DNA from: Lewinellaceae bacterium
GTDB lineage: Bacteria; Bacteroidota; Bacteroidia; Chitinophagales; Saprospiraceae
Direction of reading: 5' to 3'
DNA: 64,000 nt
Assembly: GCA_020636105.1 (NCBI GenBank)
Contig: JACJYL010000001.1
Location: 2,232,001 to 2,296,000 of the forward strand
Part shown: positions 33,839-42,950 of the stretch, piece after piece
Numbering within the stretch: the stretch's first letter is position 1
How the letters are laid out: every line of letters starts with the position of its first letter
Translations under genes and position numbers: made by a program
The notes under the pieces: model-generated
The model's database searches: none
Told to the model about the DNA's origin: nothing
Seen by the model: the letters and a program-made list of their open reading frames with translations, nothing else

Positions 33839-34075
33839 CTAAAAATCGGTTCGACCCAACAACAATCTGGCTAAATTCCGATTACAAATTCCACCTTTTG
33901 ACAGGATGTAATATTCCCTGGCAGATGAAAATTCCCAGTCCACAAATCTATTGGCCAAATTCCGTTCAACAGGATTTTTGTGAATGTAATCGAATACGAC
34001 ATTGCCATAATCACCCTCAAAAAATCGCTTATCATAAACTGTAACAAAACCAGTACCCTCCTATATAAAAGCCGC
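33839..34075 (-). pseudogene. C-terminal remnant of a RAYT/IS200-like Y1 transposase
   Basis: The frame ending at TAG 33839-33841 reads VFDYIHKNPVERNLANRF, then VDWEFSSAREYY and ends in LARLLLGRTDF. Y-I-H-x-N-P-V-x-R, followed by WxxSSAREY, is the C-terminal signature of REP-associated tyrosine transposases. Reading upstream, the frame meets a stop codon (near 34060-34075) and no catalytic HUH or Tyr region is found before the next gene. It is therefore a truncated relic. The window's REP-like units may have been spread by a complete relative elsewhere. A different minus-strand frame over the same bases gives no meaningful protein. Confidence 0.8.
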
Positions 34076-34104
34076 GAGGATTGGAAACGTGACATTTTTT
34101 TACC

Positions 34105-34150
34105 TGAAAAATTTAAACCATGGACTTAAAAATGGTCCATGGTTTAAATT
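34105..34150 (-). terminator. Rho-independent terminator of ccsBA
   Basis: A perfect 16-base stem (AATTTAAACCATGGAC, 34110-34125, with 34135-34150) and a 9-base loop. On the minus strand it follows the CcsBA stop within four bases and leads into a T-run. Confidence 0.85.
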
Positions 34151-34153
34151 TAA

Positions 34154-37100
34154 TTAAGCTTTTTCCGCATTTCTATGACCAAAATAAGCCCCTGTGCCTA
34201 TGACAAAAATTACCGCAAGTGTGTAATAAACAAAGGTCGGGATCGGTACGGGATCACCTGTTGCGTAGGAATGTAATCCCGAAAGATAATAATTCACCCC
34301 AAAATAAGTCATAACCACGGAACCATAGGCAACCACAGAAGCCAGGTTAAAAGCATACCGGCCACGATAACCGGGAATGAGACGCATATGCAACACAAAA
34401 GCATAAATAAGGATAGTCACCAGCGCCCAGGTCTCCTTGGCATCCCAGCCCCAATAGCGTCCCCAGGATTCATTGGCCCAAACTCCGCCGAGGAATGTTC
34501 CAATACTCAACATGAAAACCCCTATGGTAATCGTCATTTCATTGATATAGGTAAGTTCCTTCAGCGTTCGCTTTAAGTTGCTGTTGTCCCCCTTATAGTT
34601 TAAGATCATAATGATGAGATTCAGTAAACCCATCAGAGCCCCCAGGGCTAAAAAGCCATAGCTGGCTACGATCATGGAAACGTGAATACTCAACCAATAA
34701 GATTTTAATACAGGCACCAGCGGCGTCAATTCAGGATCCATCATTTGCAACCCGGCAACCATTAAAACCATGGAAGCCAATATCGCTGTTGCTGCCAAAG
34801 TAAGCGGGGATCGCTTCATAAAAATAACCCCCGCCAGCATGCTCGCCCACGCAATGTAAACCAACGATTCATAAGCATTACTCCATGGTGCGTGACCAGA
34901 AATATACCATCGAATCAACAGCCCCGCCGTATGCGCCAGAAAAGCAAGCAAAATGACCGCGAAACCTGCCCTAATCGGCATTTTCATATTCCATGAAGCA
35001 TTGAACAACCGGAGCAGCAAAAATATCAATAGGAAGAATCCTGCGAACAAGTAAATCTTCATCAGCCGACTGAAAACATCCGTCTTATTGTAGAGGACCT
35101 CGTATCTAATCTTCCTATCTGAAGGCGCCAGATGTTTTCCGAATTTATGCTGATAAAGCACCAGCAAATGGGTAAACCCATTGGCTTCCTGCCAATTACC
35201 TGTTCTTACGGCATCCCTTACAAAACCGACATAGGCAGTATAGAATTTTTGGGTAAAAACATTGTTGGGCACCTCCGGTGGAGATTGTGAAATATCAATC
35301 GGAGAGTCCCAGTGCGTATCCGTGGTATCTTCCCTGGGGAAGATTTTAAACAAAGCCGAGCTGAATACATAGTTGCAAACATTGAGCCGTTCATCCACTT
35401 TGATCAATTCTTTTTCATAGGTGCCCCGGTCGACGGGTTTTAGTTGATTGGCGCGCTCCAGCTCTGCCGAAAGCAGGTAACGCCCTTCCTTATCAAAAAA
35501 TTCAACGAATGAAGCGAGCTTTCCATCGTTCCCGATAAGCGCTCCTATTTTAGGGTGCGTCAGTTTAATTAAAGGAACATCCTGCCATACATCAGGAAAA
35601 ACGGCCATACTCAGCAATACCTGCATAGAATTCTGACCATAAAGACTCTGTTTACGGGATATCTTACGCACCACCTCACTGGCTACGGTATGCAACGGTT
35701 TGATGCGGCCTTTAAAATCCTGCACCAAAATCCGGCTCATAGTATCTGCATGGGCCTTATCAATAACAGGGATGCTATCGACAGGGAATGTTGTTTTTGC
35801 GGACATTACTGCCGGCATCGTCCCCAACATAAAAACCAAACCCGCTATCATCGCTGTTTTGCCCGACAACCCTTCCACCTTCCTCACCAGGGAAACAAAG
35901 CGGCTGTTTTTGGAAAACAAGGTCAAAATCATGCCCAAAGCCAGCAAAAAATATCCGAGATAAGAAACCATGGTGCCCCAATAATCGTGATTTACTGAAA
36001 GCAGCGTTCCTTTTTCATCAGGATCATAAGAGGATTGGAAAAATCGAAATCCCCGGTAATTGAGAACATTGTTCATAAAAATACGATAGGGTTTATTCAC
36101 CCCTTTAGCCGCATCCAGCAAAGTGACCTCGCTGGCATAAGAGGACGGACTATTGGAGCCCGGATAGCGCTCCAGTTGAAAGTCGTTCAATTTCAATGAA
36201 AAAGGAAGATCAATATACTTCGAACCATAAGCCACAAAAACCCGCTGGCCGCACAGGTCAAATTCCTGAGGACTGCCTTCTACCCCTTTGGCCCCAAAAA
36301 CGACCACTTCTTTTGTTTCTCCTTTACAGTCTAATTTCAGCCTTAGCGCATCTTGTTGTCCGGTCGTTACTTTTAGAGAAGACGAAACAAGCTTCAGACT
36401 GGCTTTGGGATTGAAACTTTTCATGACGAGATTGATCCCCAAAAAAGTGTACAGGGTTCTCACGTTAAAAGGGTGAAAAACATCCGCTTCAAGCGTATCC
36501 TTGGCCATGTTTGACATTTGCATGGAATTCACCGCCTCATCCGTCCTGAAAAACAGGGAATCGTTTTCATATTTAAATTGAATGACGTTGGCTTCTTCCA
36601 GAGAATCAAAAGCCAGGAAATACGTTCCCATCAGTCGGGTTTCACCCTCTTTAAGGAAAATGTCCCGGCGCTGACCGTCTCCTGCAGAAACGACCAGTTC
36701 CATGATCAACCCGCCTTCAGGATCCTCCTGCAACTCCTCTACCGCATTGGGAATAAATTCAGCCAATTGAATATTGATGTCGGCCTGAGGGGTCCTGTAT
36801 GTTTTGGCAAAATTATTTTTACCCCAGCTGCCGAAAAGCACCTTATTCTCAAACAATAGCCCCTGGCTGCCATCAAAGACACTGGTCTGCAACCAGGCAT
36901 CGTTGGTCAATATCCGGTTGGAGGCACTCCCCTCCCGTATGTTCATCACCCCTTCATACCCTGTGTAGCGGGTAATAAGCGCCCCAAAAAAAATGATAAG
37001 TATTGAAATATGAAAAAGAAAAACAGACCATTTTTCTTTTCGGAACAACCGGTATTTGAAGATATTGACGACCAGCGCAATGGAAAAAAGGAGCAATAAT

Positions 37101-37255
37101 ACCTCAAACCACTTCGCCGAATACACCAGCTTTTGAGCAGTATCCGTTCCATAGTCATTTTCAATAAAAGTGGCGACCCCAATCGCTATGGCAAAAGTGA
37201 GGATATATAACCCGGCAAAACCGGTAGAGAAAAGCCTGTCAAAAATTTTTTTCAT
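34154..37255 (-). CDS. ccsBA: Fused cytochrome c biogenesis protein CcsBA (ResB-ResC)
   Basis: A protein of about 1033 residues (ATG at 37255; the frame is open to a TTG at 37282). The N-terminal half is ResB/CcsB-like: membrane helices near 10-35, 55-75 and 85-105, a large periplasmic domain, and another helix pair near 420-480. The C-terminal half is CcsA/ResC-like with about eight helices and the heme-handling WWD motif (WGRYWGWDAKETWALV) near residue 935. System II cytochrome c synthases of this fused type export heme and attach it to apocytochromes on the outer face of the inner membrane. A middle periplasmic stretch (about 500-730) is longer than in classic CcsBA; this is common in Bacteroidota. 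Confidence 0.9.
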   Translation of the reverse strand: MKKIFDRLFSTGFAGLYILTFAIAIGVATFIENDYGTDTAQKLVYSAKWFEVLLLLFSIALVVNIFKYRLFRKEKWSVFLFHISILIIFFGALITRYTGYEGVMNIREGSASNRILTNDAWLQTSVFDGSQGLLFENKVLFGSWGKNNFAKTYRTPQADINIQLAEFIPNAVEELQEDPEGGLIMELVVSAGDGQRRDIFLKEGETRLMGTYFLAFDSLEEANVIQFKYENDSLFFRTDEAVNSMQMSNMAKDTLEADVFHPFNVRTLYTFLGINLVMKSFNPKASLKLVSSSLKVTTGQQDALRLKLDCKGETKEVVVFGAKGVEGSPQEFDLCGQRVFVAYGSKYIDLPFSLKLNDFQLERYPGSNSPSSYASEVTLLDAAKGVNKPYRIFMNNVLNYRGFRFFQSSYDPDEKGTLLSVNHDYWGTMVSYLGYFLLALGMILTLFSKNSRFVSLVRKVEGLSGKTAMIAGLVFMLGTMPAVMSAKTTFPVDSIPVIDKAHADTMSRILVQDFKGRIKPLHTVASEVVRKISRKQSLYGQNSMQVLLSMAVFPDVWQDVPLIKLTHPKIGALIGNDGKLASFVEFFDKEGRYLLSAELERANQLKPVDRGTYEKELIKVDERLNVCNYVFSSALFKIFPREDTTDTHWDSPIDISQSPPEVPNNVFTQKFYTAYVGFVRDAVRTGNWQEANGFTHLLVLYQHKFGKHLAPSDRKIRYEVLYNKTDVFSRLMKIYLFAGFFLLIFLLLRLFNASWNMKMPIRAGFAVILLAFLAHTAGLLIRWYISGHAPWSNAYESLVYIAWASMLAGVIFMKRSPLTLAATAILASMVLMVAGLQMMDPELTPLVPVLKSYWLSIHVSMIVASYGFLALGALMGLLNLIIMILNYKGDNSNLKRTLKELTYINEMTITIGVFMLSIGTFLGGVWANESWGRYWGWDAKETWALVTILIYAFVLHMRLIPGYRGRYAFNLASVVAYGSVVMTYFGVNYYLSGLHSYATGDPVPIPTFVYYTLAVIFVIGTGAYFGHRNAEKA

Positions 37256-37433
37256 CGGAATAATGTTAAGACTTTTGTTCAATTTTTTCCAACTAAAATA
37301 CCCATTGTCTAAAAAAACAGGAAGTCTTTTAACCTGTTTATCAGGACATCCCAGGGGGGCAAAAAGCCCTGTTAAATTTGAAACAACAAATTTAGATTAT
37401 TTCTAAACAACGGAAGAGAAAACAAGACTGATT

Positions 37434-38369
37434 CTATTTGGGAACCATTATTTTATACACTTTTCCGGACGGATTACTGAGGGATGAAGACCTCAGCCAT
37501 GGGTTATAAATCTTAAGTACCCGGTAAGTCGTACCGTGTTCCACAGCAAAATCACCGAGATTCTCAACGGACTGGTCCACTTCAATGACCTTGTAGCGAT
37601 CAAGCGGCTGGTAATAATCCTCCTTCTCAAGGTAATAACCAAAATCCATGGGATTCTCGATCAGCTCTTTAATGGCAATAAGCCGAAACAAATAACGCGA
37701 AGTTTCTTCATTGAGATTCAGATCGAAATAAGTTTTCGCCCGTTGAACATCGATCTCCTTGGCCAGGCGGGTTTCTCCAAAATTATACGCCGCAGCAGCC
37801 ATCGTCCAGCTGCCGAATCGTTTTTTCAGGTCTTTGATCAACGCACAGGCCGCTCGGGTGGATTTTTCCACATGATACCGCTCATCCACGTCCTTACTGA
37901 TCTCCATATTATAATGTTCCGCATTGCCCTGCATAAACTGCCACATACCACAGGCTCCTGCCGGGGACTTCACATTTCTAAGGTTACTTTCGGCAACGGC
38001 TATATATTTAAAATCATCCGGCACCCCTTCTTCTTTCAATATCTTCTCAAAAAGCGGAAAGAACCTCGTGGAAGCCTTGATATTTAGTATCGTATTGGAA
38101 TGCCAATAGGTATTCACCAGCAACTCTCGTTCCAATCGCTCATAAACATCAAAATTATTCATTGGAAAGCCTTCCCCCGCAAAGGAATACTCCTTTTTTA
38201 ATTTTAAATTCTCCACCACCTGGGGAGTCCCCTGGCCAGCCCCTTTTTCTCCTGAAAAAGTCTTGTAGGCCCTACCCTCTTTTGACGAATTGTTGGAATA
38301 GGAAACAAAAATGGCAAAAGTCAGAAAACTTGCCGCAATGATGGTGAATATCTGGATTGATTTTTTCAT
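37434..38369 (-). CDS. Lytic transglycosylase (SLT/MltD type) with LysM-like tail
   Basis: A 311-residue exported enzyme with an N-terminal signal or anchor segment (residues 5-25). The SLT domain spans about 100-235: the catalytic Glu is in the AVAESNLRN segment (near residue 129), followed by SPAGACGMWQFMQGNA and TMAAAAYNFGETRL. The C-terminal 50 residues (VEHGTTYRVLKIYNPWL, KIMVPK) look like a single LysM module for peptidoglycan binding. It cleaves the glycan strand to 1,6-anhydro products. Confidence 0.87.
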   Translation of the reverse strand: MKKSIQIFTIIAASFLTFAIFVSYSNNSSKEGRAYKTFSGEKGAGQGTPQVVENLKLKKEYSFAGEGFPMNNFDVYERLERELLVNTYWHSNTILNIKASTRFFPLFEKILKEEGVPDDFKYIAVAESNLRNVKSPAGACGMWQFMQGNAEHYNMEISKDVDERYHVEKSTRAACALIKDLKKRFGSWTMAAAAYNFGETRLAKEIDVQRAKTYFDLNLNEETSRYLFRLIAIKELIENPMDFGYYLEKEDYYQPLDRYKVIEVDQSVENLGDFAVEHGTTYRVLKIYNPWLRSSSLSNPSGKVYKIMVPK

Positions 38370-38451
38370 GCCTGGTTGATTGATGCTCGTTAATGGTTAA
38401 CTGCGGGGTGCCTGGTACTTGTAATACTTGGGCTTAAAAATGGATAAGCGT

Positions 38452-38573
38452 TAGGTTATCCTTTATTTTCAGGGGCCATCACTGCGTTTCACTGGTGAGC
38501 AGGCTATCCGCTTTGCTCCTATCCTTTGTCCTGACTCGTCCCTCGCCGCCGTACGCTATACGCTCCCGCCTGC
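38452..38573. repeat. Second copy of the GGCTATCCGCTTT element
   Basis: Shares AGGCTATCCGCTTT and TATCCTTTGTCCTG with the element at 18201-18349 and fills the gap between the transglycosylase and DUF2480 genes. The sequence upstream (CACTGCGTTTCACTGGTGAG) is unrelated. Confidence 0.5.
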
Positions 38574-39080
38574 TTACTTTTTCTTAAAAACAGGCACCGT
38601 CGAACAGGCTTCCCCAAACATAATGCTCTTGGCATAAGGCCTCAGTTTACGGGTGATATCCAGGTAAGCGGAAGCCGGAACAGGTTTTGCGCCGCAACCT
38701 TTAATGATGACCCGTTCGTCCAGGTATTTTTCTCCGTCAAATGACTCCAGCGCCTTATTCATAGCAAACTTAAAGTATTCATTGGGACTGCCCTGGTAAA
38801 TATCCGCTGCATAAGGAGAAAGATAGGATCCCACAAGCATATAAGCCCACAGGGGAATGATCGCATCCGAGGAACAATTGATCAACACCACCTTGCCTTC
38901 ATATTGCGTCCAGTCGTGTTCATTAAGGGCCTCCCGAAAGTCCTTTTCCTTAAGCATCAACTCCATATAGAGATAATCTTTCAAATCGAAATTGACAATC
39001 TCCTCTTTAGGAAAATAATCCTCAAGATTTAAAGTGACCAGACCACTTTGAGCAACTCTGTTTACTAAAGGCTTATCCAT
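38574..39080 (-). CDS. DUF2480 family protein
   Basis: A 168-residue soluble protein of the DUF2480 family, widespread in Bacteroidota and of unknown function. Seen here: an N-terminal LVNRVAQSGLVTLNLEDYFP, a central INCSSDAIIPLWAYMLV, and a late GCGAKPVPASAYLDITRKL followed by FGEACSTVPVFKK. The three cysteines (in INCSS, KGCG and EACS) are spread through the protein; whether they bind a metal is not known. It lies downstream of scpB on the same strand, with repeats between. Confidence 0.8.
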   Translation of the reverse strand: MDKPLVNRVAQSGLVTLNLEDYFPKEEIVNFDLKDYLYMELMLKEKDFREALNEHDWTQYEGKVVLINCSSDAIIPLWAYMLVGSYLSPYAADIYQGSPNEYFKFAMNKALESFDGEKYLDERVIIKGCGAKPVPASAYLDITRKLRPYAKSIMFGEACSTVPVFKKK

Positions 39081-39115
39081 TTTTATTTTCTTAAGTATTT
39101 ATATTTTCACCCTAA

Positions 39116-39156
39116 CCTCCTGAATACTTTTTTGAAAAAAAATAGTATTCAGGAGG
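39116..39156 (-). promoter_or_regulatory. 13-bp hairpin between scpB and the DUF2480 gene
   Basis: CCTCCTGAATACT (39116-39128) pairs perfectly with AGTATTCAGGAGG (39144-39156). On the minus strand it stands 36 bases before the DUF2480 start and may terminate scpB transcription or regulate the next gene. Confidence 0.55.
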
Positions 39157-39162
39157 CTGGGT

Positions 39163-39266
39163 ATCGAAATATCATAAAATTGTAACATCATACCATCGAA
39201 CCATCACAGCATCATAATATCGTAGCATCACAACATCGTAGCATCACAGCATCGTAGCATCATAAC
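39163..39266. repeat. Thirteen tandem octamers (ATCRYARC family) abutting the scpB stop
   Basis: A strict 8-base period: ATCGTAGC three times, ATCACAGC, ATCACAAC, ATCATAAC, ATCATACC, ATCGAACC and variants. The array ends next to the minus-strand stop codon of scpB at 39268-39270. Confidence 0.88.
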
Positions 39267-39267
39267 A

Positions 39268-39909
39268 TCAATCCTCAAAATCTTCGGCTCTTTCGGCTCT
39301 CTCGATGGCTTCCACTTCCTCAATGCTGATTTCGGAAATCTCCTCTTCAATCGGCGCCATTTCTCCTATTTGATTACCCGGATCTTTAAAATCTTTGGGC
39401 TTGGGCAGGTCGTCGATGTTTTTCAGGCCGAAATAATCCATGAACTTCTGACTCGTCCCATAAAGCAACGGCCGGCCCGGCCCTTCACTTCTCCCTACAA
39501 TGGAAACAAGTTCTTTCTCTAAAAGTTTTTGAACGGAATAATCACAGCTCACCCCGCGGATACGCTCCAGATCACCTTTGCTAACCGGCTGTTTGTAGGC
39601 AATGATAGCAAGGGTTTCCAAAGCTGCACCAGACAGGCGACGTCGCATGGTCTGCTGCAAATACACCCCAACCGTTTGATGGAAACTTCCTTTAGTAAGA
39701 AACTGGTAGCCGCCAGCGATTTCCACGACTTCGATGGCGAACTCATCCTGCGCATACCGCTGCTGCAATTTTTCGATAGCCCCTTCGATTTCTTCATTGG
39801 GAAACTTCAGTCCAAATGCCTCCGTCAGGCAATTACTTATCTCTTCAAAACTGATAGGCGTATCCGCCGTAAAAATGAGACTCTCTATATGTTGTACCAG
39901 ATATTCCAT
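39268..39909 (-). CDS. scpB: Segregation and condensation protein B
   Basis: A 213-residue ScpB, with two winged-helix domains: residues 1-85, then 90-165 with the conserved RRLSGAALETLAIIAYKQPV and RIRGVSCDYSVQKLLEK. The segment GRSEGPGRPLLYGTS is typical of the second wing. The last 45 residues are strongly acidic. With ScpA and SMC it forms the condensin complex for chromosome compaction. scpA is not adjacent. The segment between 39910 and 40227 holds no gene. Confidence 0.93.
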   Translation of the reverse strand: MEYLVQHIESLIFTADTPISFEEISNCLTEAFGLKFPNEEIEGAIEKLQQRYAQDEFAIEVVEIAGGYQFLTKGSFHQTVGVYLQQTMRRRLSGAALETLAIIAYKQPVSKGDLERIRGVSCDYSVQKLLEKELVSIVGRSEGPGRPLLYGTSQKFMDYFGLKNIDDLPKPKDFKDPGNQIGEMAPIEEEISEISIEEVEAIERAERAEDFED

Positions 39910-40098
39910 AGTGCAAAAGTAAAACTTAATTGATAAAATAACGCAAAGATTAATGTTTTGACCTGTACAAAAATATAAACCATTTAGGGTAAATGATAAT
40001 TGAGGTGTATTTAATATACAAGCTTAAAATTGCTGTGTATCTTTAAAATAGTAAGTAAGTACGGCCAAAAAATAAACAAGTAATACTTCTACATTGGT

Positions 40099-40196
40099 TA
40101 TTGGATATTCGATACCTTGCCTGCTGTCGCAGTAAGGCAGGTTCTGCGGTTCTGAAAGCAATGTGACAGAACCTCAGAATACTAAATATCGAACAC
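40099..40196. repeat. Nested palindromic element in the scpB-esterase gap
   Basis: An outer pair (TTCGATA near 40108, TATCGAA near 40187) encloses two hairpins: CTTGCCTGC...GGCAGG around 40116-40141, and TTCTGCGGTTCTG with CAGAACCTCAGAA (40142-40178, one mismatch). The structure is that of a small dispersed palindromic element. Confidence 0.55.
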
Positions 40197-40227
40197 AAGT
40201 TTTAAATCAAAAACAATACAATCTATT

Positions 40228-42075
40228 ATGCAGAGATATATTTTCCCATTGCTGATAATAATTTCCCTAGTCTCCGACAACCTTTCCGGGCAATCACCCA
40301 TTGTCAATACCCAATACGGTCCTGTGGCCGGAAGTATGAATGAAACCGTCTTTGAATTTTTAGGCATTCCATTTGCCTCCCCTCCTGTCGGGGAACTTCG
40401 CTGGCATCCTCCTGTTCCGCCTGCATCGTGGAGTGAAGTCCTGCCTGCCCAGGATTACGGCCCCAAGTGCCCACAGAAAAATTTCACCCAGGGAGATACC
40501 ACTTCTGTCATTGAAGGCAATGAAGATTGCCTGTATCTGAATATCTGGACCCCTGATACCGTTGCCGCAAACCTGCCGGTAATGGTATTTATCCATGGAG
40601 GAGGAAACCAGCAGGGATCGGCTTCTGATTTCACCCTGGGGACTGAAATCTACAACGGAAGGAATCTCAGTCAACGAGGCAACGTCGTTGTGGTCACCAT
40701 CCAATACCGATTGGGGCCACTGGGCTTTTTGGTTCACCCGGGCCTTGAGGCAGAAAGCCCTCAAAACACCTCGGGCAATTATGCTGTCATGGATCAACTA
40801 CTTGCGCTGGAATGGGTGCAAAACAATATCTCCCAATTTGGCGGAGACGCCTCAAAAGTCATGATTTTCGGGGAAAGCGCCGGGGGCGTCAATGTAGGAA
40901 ACCTGATGACGACCACTTTTGCAGCAGGATTATTCAGCCGGGCTTGCATCCAGAGTGCCGCCCCAACACTACAGGAATACGAAATGGCAAAAACGAATGG
41001 AATGGACTTTGCCGACAGCTTTATCAATACCGGAACCGCTGCGGAAAAAGTAGCCTATCTCCGATCCCTCGATCCGGAAATACTCATCGCCAACCTGGAA
41101 AGTCCGGTGAGTGGCGGGGTAGTCCAATCCAAATGGAAGCCTGTTTTAGACCATTATATTTTCACGGATACACCCATAAATATTTTTCAATCGGGCAACT
41201 TCAATAAAGTACCGCTCATCATCGGCTCCAACGCAGACGAGATGAGTTTGTCGGCTCCGCTGACCGTCTTTCCTTTTACTGTGGATATCCTGATCAACTT
41301 ATACATTCCCCTGGAATTGCGCCCGTTGGCCCATGAATTATATCCCAGCGGCACCACCAATGCCGAAGCCAGGAACGCTTATGTTCAACTTTTGACGGAT
41401 GGTCAATTTACGGTGAATGCAAGGAGGACGGCCCGTTGTGTCAGCCAAAACCAGGAAGCCCCCGTTTTTCGTTATTTTTTCACCCATACCCATGCCGGTT
41501 TTCTTGGAGATTTTGGCGCCTATCACGGCATTGATCTTTTTTATGGGTTTAACAATTGGGAGAACTCTTCCCTCGCTATTGGCCCCTTTTATACGGCTCA
41601 GGATGACAGTGTGCAAAATAACATGCTCAAATATTGGGTGAATTTTGCCGCTACAGGCAATCCCAATGGCAACAATCTCGTCGAATGGCCTGCCTATCAG
41701 TCCGATGCAGACTGCTACCTCAATATCAAAGCCACCCCCGATGGCAGCCAGTGTGGGTTAAGAACTGAAAAATCCGATTTCTGGGATGCTGTGATCGGGT
41801 TCCAAGGCTGTACCACTTCAGTCGCGTCCAATGATATTTCAGAAGTATTTCAAAACTGGACTGTTTTTCCCAATCCGACAAATGGTCTAATAGTAATTTC
41901 AACGGATCAACTATCGTCTTCTTTTGAAGTTTGTATCTTTGATGCAACAGGCAGATTGCTGATCACCAAAAAGAATGAAACTGAATTTGACCTCAGCCCG
42001 TTTCCGGGAGGCCTTTATTATATCACCATCAACAACAACGAAAAGCTGGTCACCCAAAAACTGATAAAATGGTAA
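40228..42075 (+). CDS. Secreted type-B carboxylesterase with T9SS type A sorting domain
   Basis: A 615-residue exported alpha/beta-hydrolase. A signal peptide covers residues 1-21. The carboxylesterase type B domain spans about 25-530: FLGIPFASPPVGELRW, EDCLYLNIWTP, the oxyanion hole FIHGGGN and the nucleophile elbow GESAGG near residue 217. The Glu (SNADEMS region) and His (GAYHGIDLFYGF) complete the triad. The last ~80 residues form a type A sorting domain (FPNPTNGLIVIS and a final YYITINNNEKLVTQKLIKW). The substrate is unknown. It probably acts on the cell surface or outside the cell. Confidence 0.9.
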   Translation: MQRYIFPLLIIISLVSDNLSGQSPIVNTQYGPVAGSMNETVFEFLGIPFASPPVGELRWHPPVPPASWSEVLPAQDYGPKCPQKNFTQGDTTSVIEGNEDCLYLNIWTPDTVAANLPVMVFIHGGGNQQGSASDFTLGTEIYNGRNLSQRGNVVVVTIQYRLGPLGFLVHPGLEAESPQNTSGNYAVMDQLLALEWVQNNISQFGGDASKVMIFGESAGGVNVGNLMTTTFAAGLFSRACIQSAAPTLQEYEMAKTNGMDFADSFINTGTAAEKVAYLRSLDPEILIANLESPVSGGVVQSKWKPVLDHYIFTDTPINIFQSGNFNKVPLIIGSNADEMSLSAPLTVFPFTVDILINLYIPLELRPLAHELYPSGTTNAEARNAYVQLLTDGQFTVNARRTARCVSQNQEAPVFRYFFTHTHAGFLGDFGAYHGIDLFYGFNNWENSSLAIGPFYTAQDDSVQNNMLKYWVNFAATGNPNGNNLVEWPAYQSDADCYLNIKATPDGSQCGLRTEKSDFWDAVIGFQGCTTSVASNDISEVFQNWTVFPNPTNGLIVISTDQLSSSFEVCIFDATGRLLITKKNETEFDLSPFPGGLYYITINNNEKLVTQKLIKW

Positions 42076-42077
42076 AC

Positions 42078-42110
42078 TTGTCTTTTGAAAATTTTAATCG
42101 TATACTTTTG
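42078..42110 (+). promoter_or_regulatory. Promoter candidate of the thioredoxin-like gene
   Basis: TTG (42078-42080) and TACTTTTG (42103-42110) with a 22-base spacer lie in the 62-base gap before 42138. The -7 box is perfect, the spacer slightly long. Confidence 0.4.
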
Positions 42111-42137
42111 GTTCATGAATAAAAAAATATTTATCCA

Positions 42138-42638
42138 ATGAAAAATATTTTTACAGCAACATTTTTCTTCTTGTTCTTCACCACGGCTTCCCTGGTGGCC
42201 CAGAATGCTTATGGAACACTTTACCATCCTGAAGCTGACGCAGAGGCAGATATTACAAGATTGCTGGATCAGGCTCGTGAAGAAGGAAAACACCTGCTCA
42301 TTCAGGTGGGCGGCAACTGGTGTGTCTGGTGTTATAGATTTGAGGACTTTATCAATGGTGATGAGGGACTTAAAGACCTGAGGTCAAAAAATTATATTAC
42401 CTATCATCTCAATTACAGCCAGGAACAAAAAAATGAAGCTTTATTAGCCCAATACCGCCACCCGGAGCGTTTCGGCTTTCCGGTGTTGTTGGTTCTCGAT
42501 GCCCGGGGCAACCTGCTGCACACCCAGGATACAGGGCTGCTAGAAGATGGAGAAAAGAGTTATAACCTCCGAAATGTGACCACTTTTTTCAAAGCCTGGT
42601 CCCCGGAGGCTTTGGATCCGGCCACTTATGAAAAGTGA
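42138..42638 (+). CDS. Exported thioredoxin-like protein
   Basis: A 166-residue protein with a signal peptide (residues 1-21) and a thioredoxin fold. The active site is WCVWC (Cys62, Cys65), preceded by KHLLIQVGGN. The cis-Pro is in FGFPVLLVLDARGN. The Cys-Val-Trp-Cys motif resembles that of DUF255/thioredoxin_7 proteins rather than classical thioredoxin (CGPC). It probably acts as a periplasmic thiol-disulfide protein. CcsBA, which needs reduced apocytochromes, is encoded nearby, but a link is only suggestive. Confidence 0.8.
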   Translation: MKNIFTATFFFLFFTTASLVAQNAYGTLYHPEADAEADITRLLDQAREEGKHLLIQVGGNWCVWCYRFEDFINGDEGLKDLRSKNYITYHLNYSQEQKNEALLAQYRHPERFGFPVLLVLDARGNLLHTQDTGLLEDGEKSYNLRNVTTFFKAWSPEALDPATYEK

Positions 42639-42649
42639 TGGCAAGAAGA

Positions 42650-42701
42650 GAGATGACATCTTCGCCCTTGAGCCTGTTAAAAAAGCAAAAGGGGTGGTCT
42701 C
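42650..42701. repeat. Diverged REP-like unit
   Basis: GAGATGACATCTTCGCC at the left and GCAAAAGGGGTGGTCTC at the right match the ends of the 53-base REP-like unit, while the centre has diverged. It lies just past the thioredoxin-like gene. Confidence 0.65.
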
Positions 42702-42781
42702 CACGATGCAATAATACAAAACATGAGTCATCTTACCTTAGGGGCAGGAAATTAAATTTGGTAAATTTGAAATGAAAAAAT

Positions 42782-42950
42782 AAGGAAGCGGCATAAGACT
42801 ATAATGAGTCATTTGTCATTAAGACAGTTCGGGATAGCCAGTCCCGCTTCCTTTTCTCTGTTTCACCTCGGACAGTTTGTTAGGCAAAAAGCCTGAGTAA
42901 GATAGATGAGGCATAACAGAAGTTATTTTATCAACACAAATTTACCGATT
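42782..42950 (+). ncRNA. Candidate IS110 bridge RNA region
   Basis: The untranslated segment before the transposase is rich in pairings. A perfect 10-base stem AAGGAAGCGG (42782-42791) with CCGCTTCCTT (42844-42853) encloses an internal loop region and a small stem GGGA-tagccag-TCCC. A hairpin AGGC-aaaaa-GCCT follows near 42883-42895. IS110-group elements encode their target- and donor-binding bridge RNA upstream of the transposase, which fits this position and size. RNA ends and binding loops are not established. Confidence 0.5.

Noticed and set aside
33871..34095. 74-residue minus-strand protein
   Set aside because: A different frame of the same bases carries the clear RAYT C-terminal signature, so this frame is a by-product of a decayed gene.
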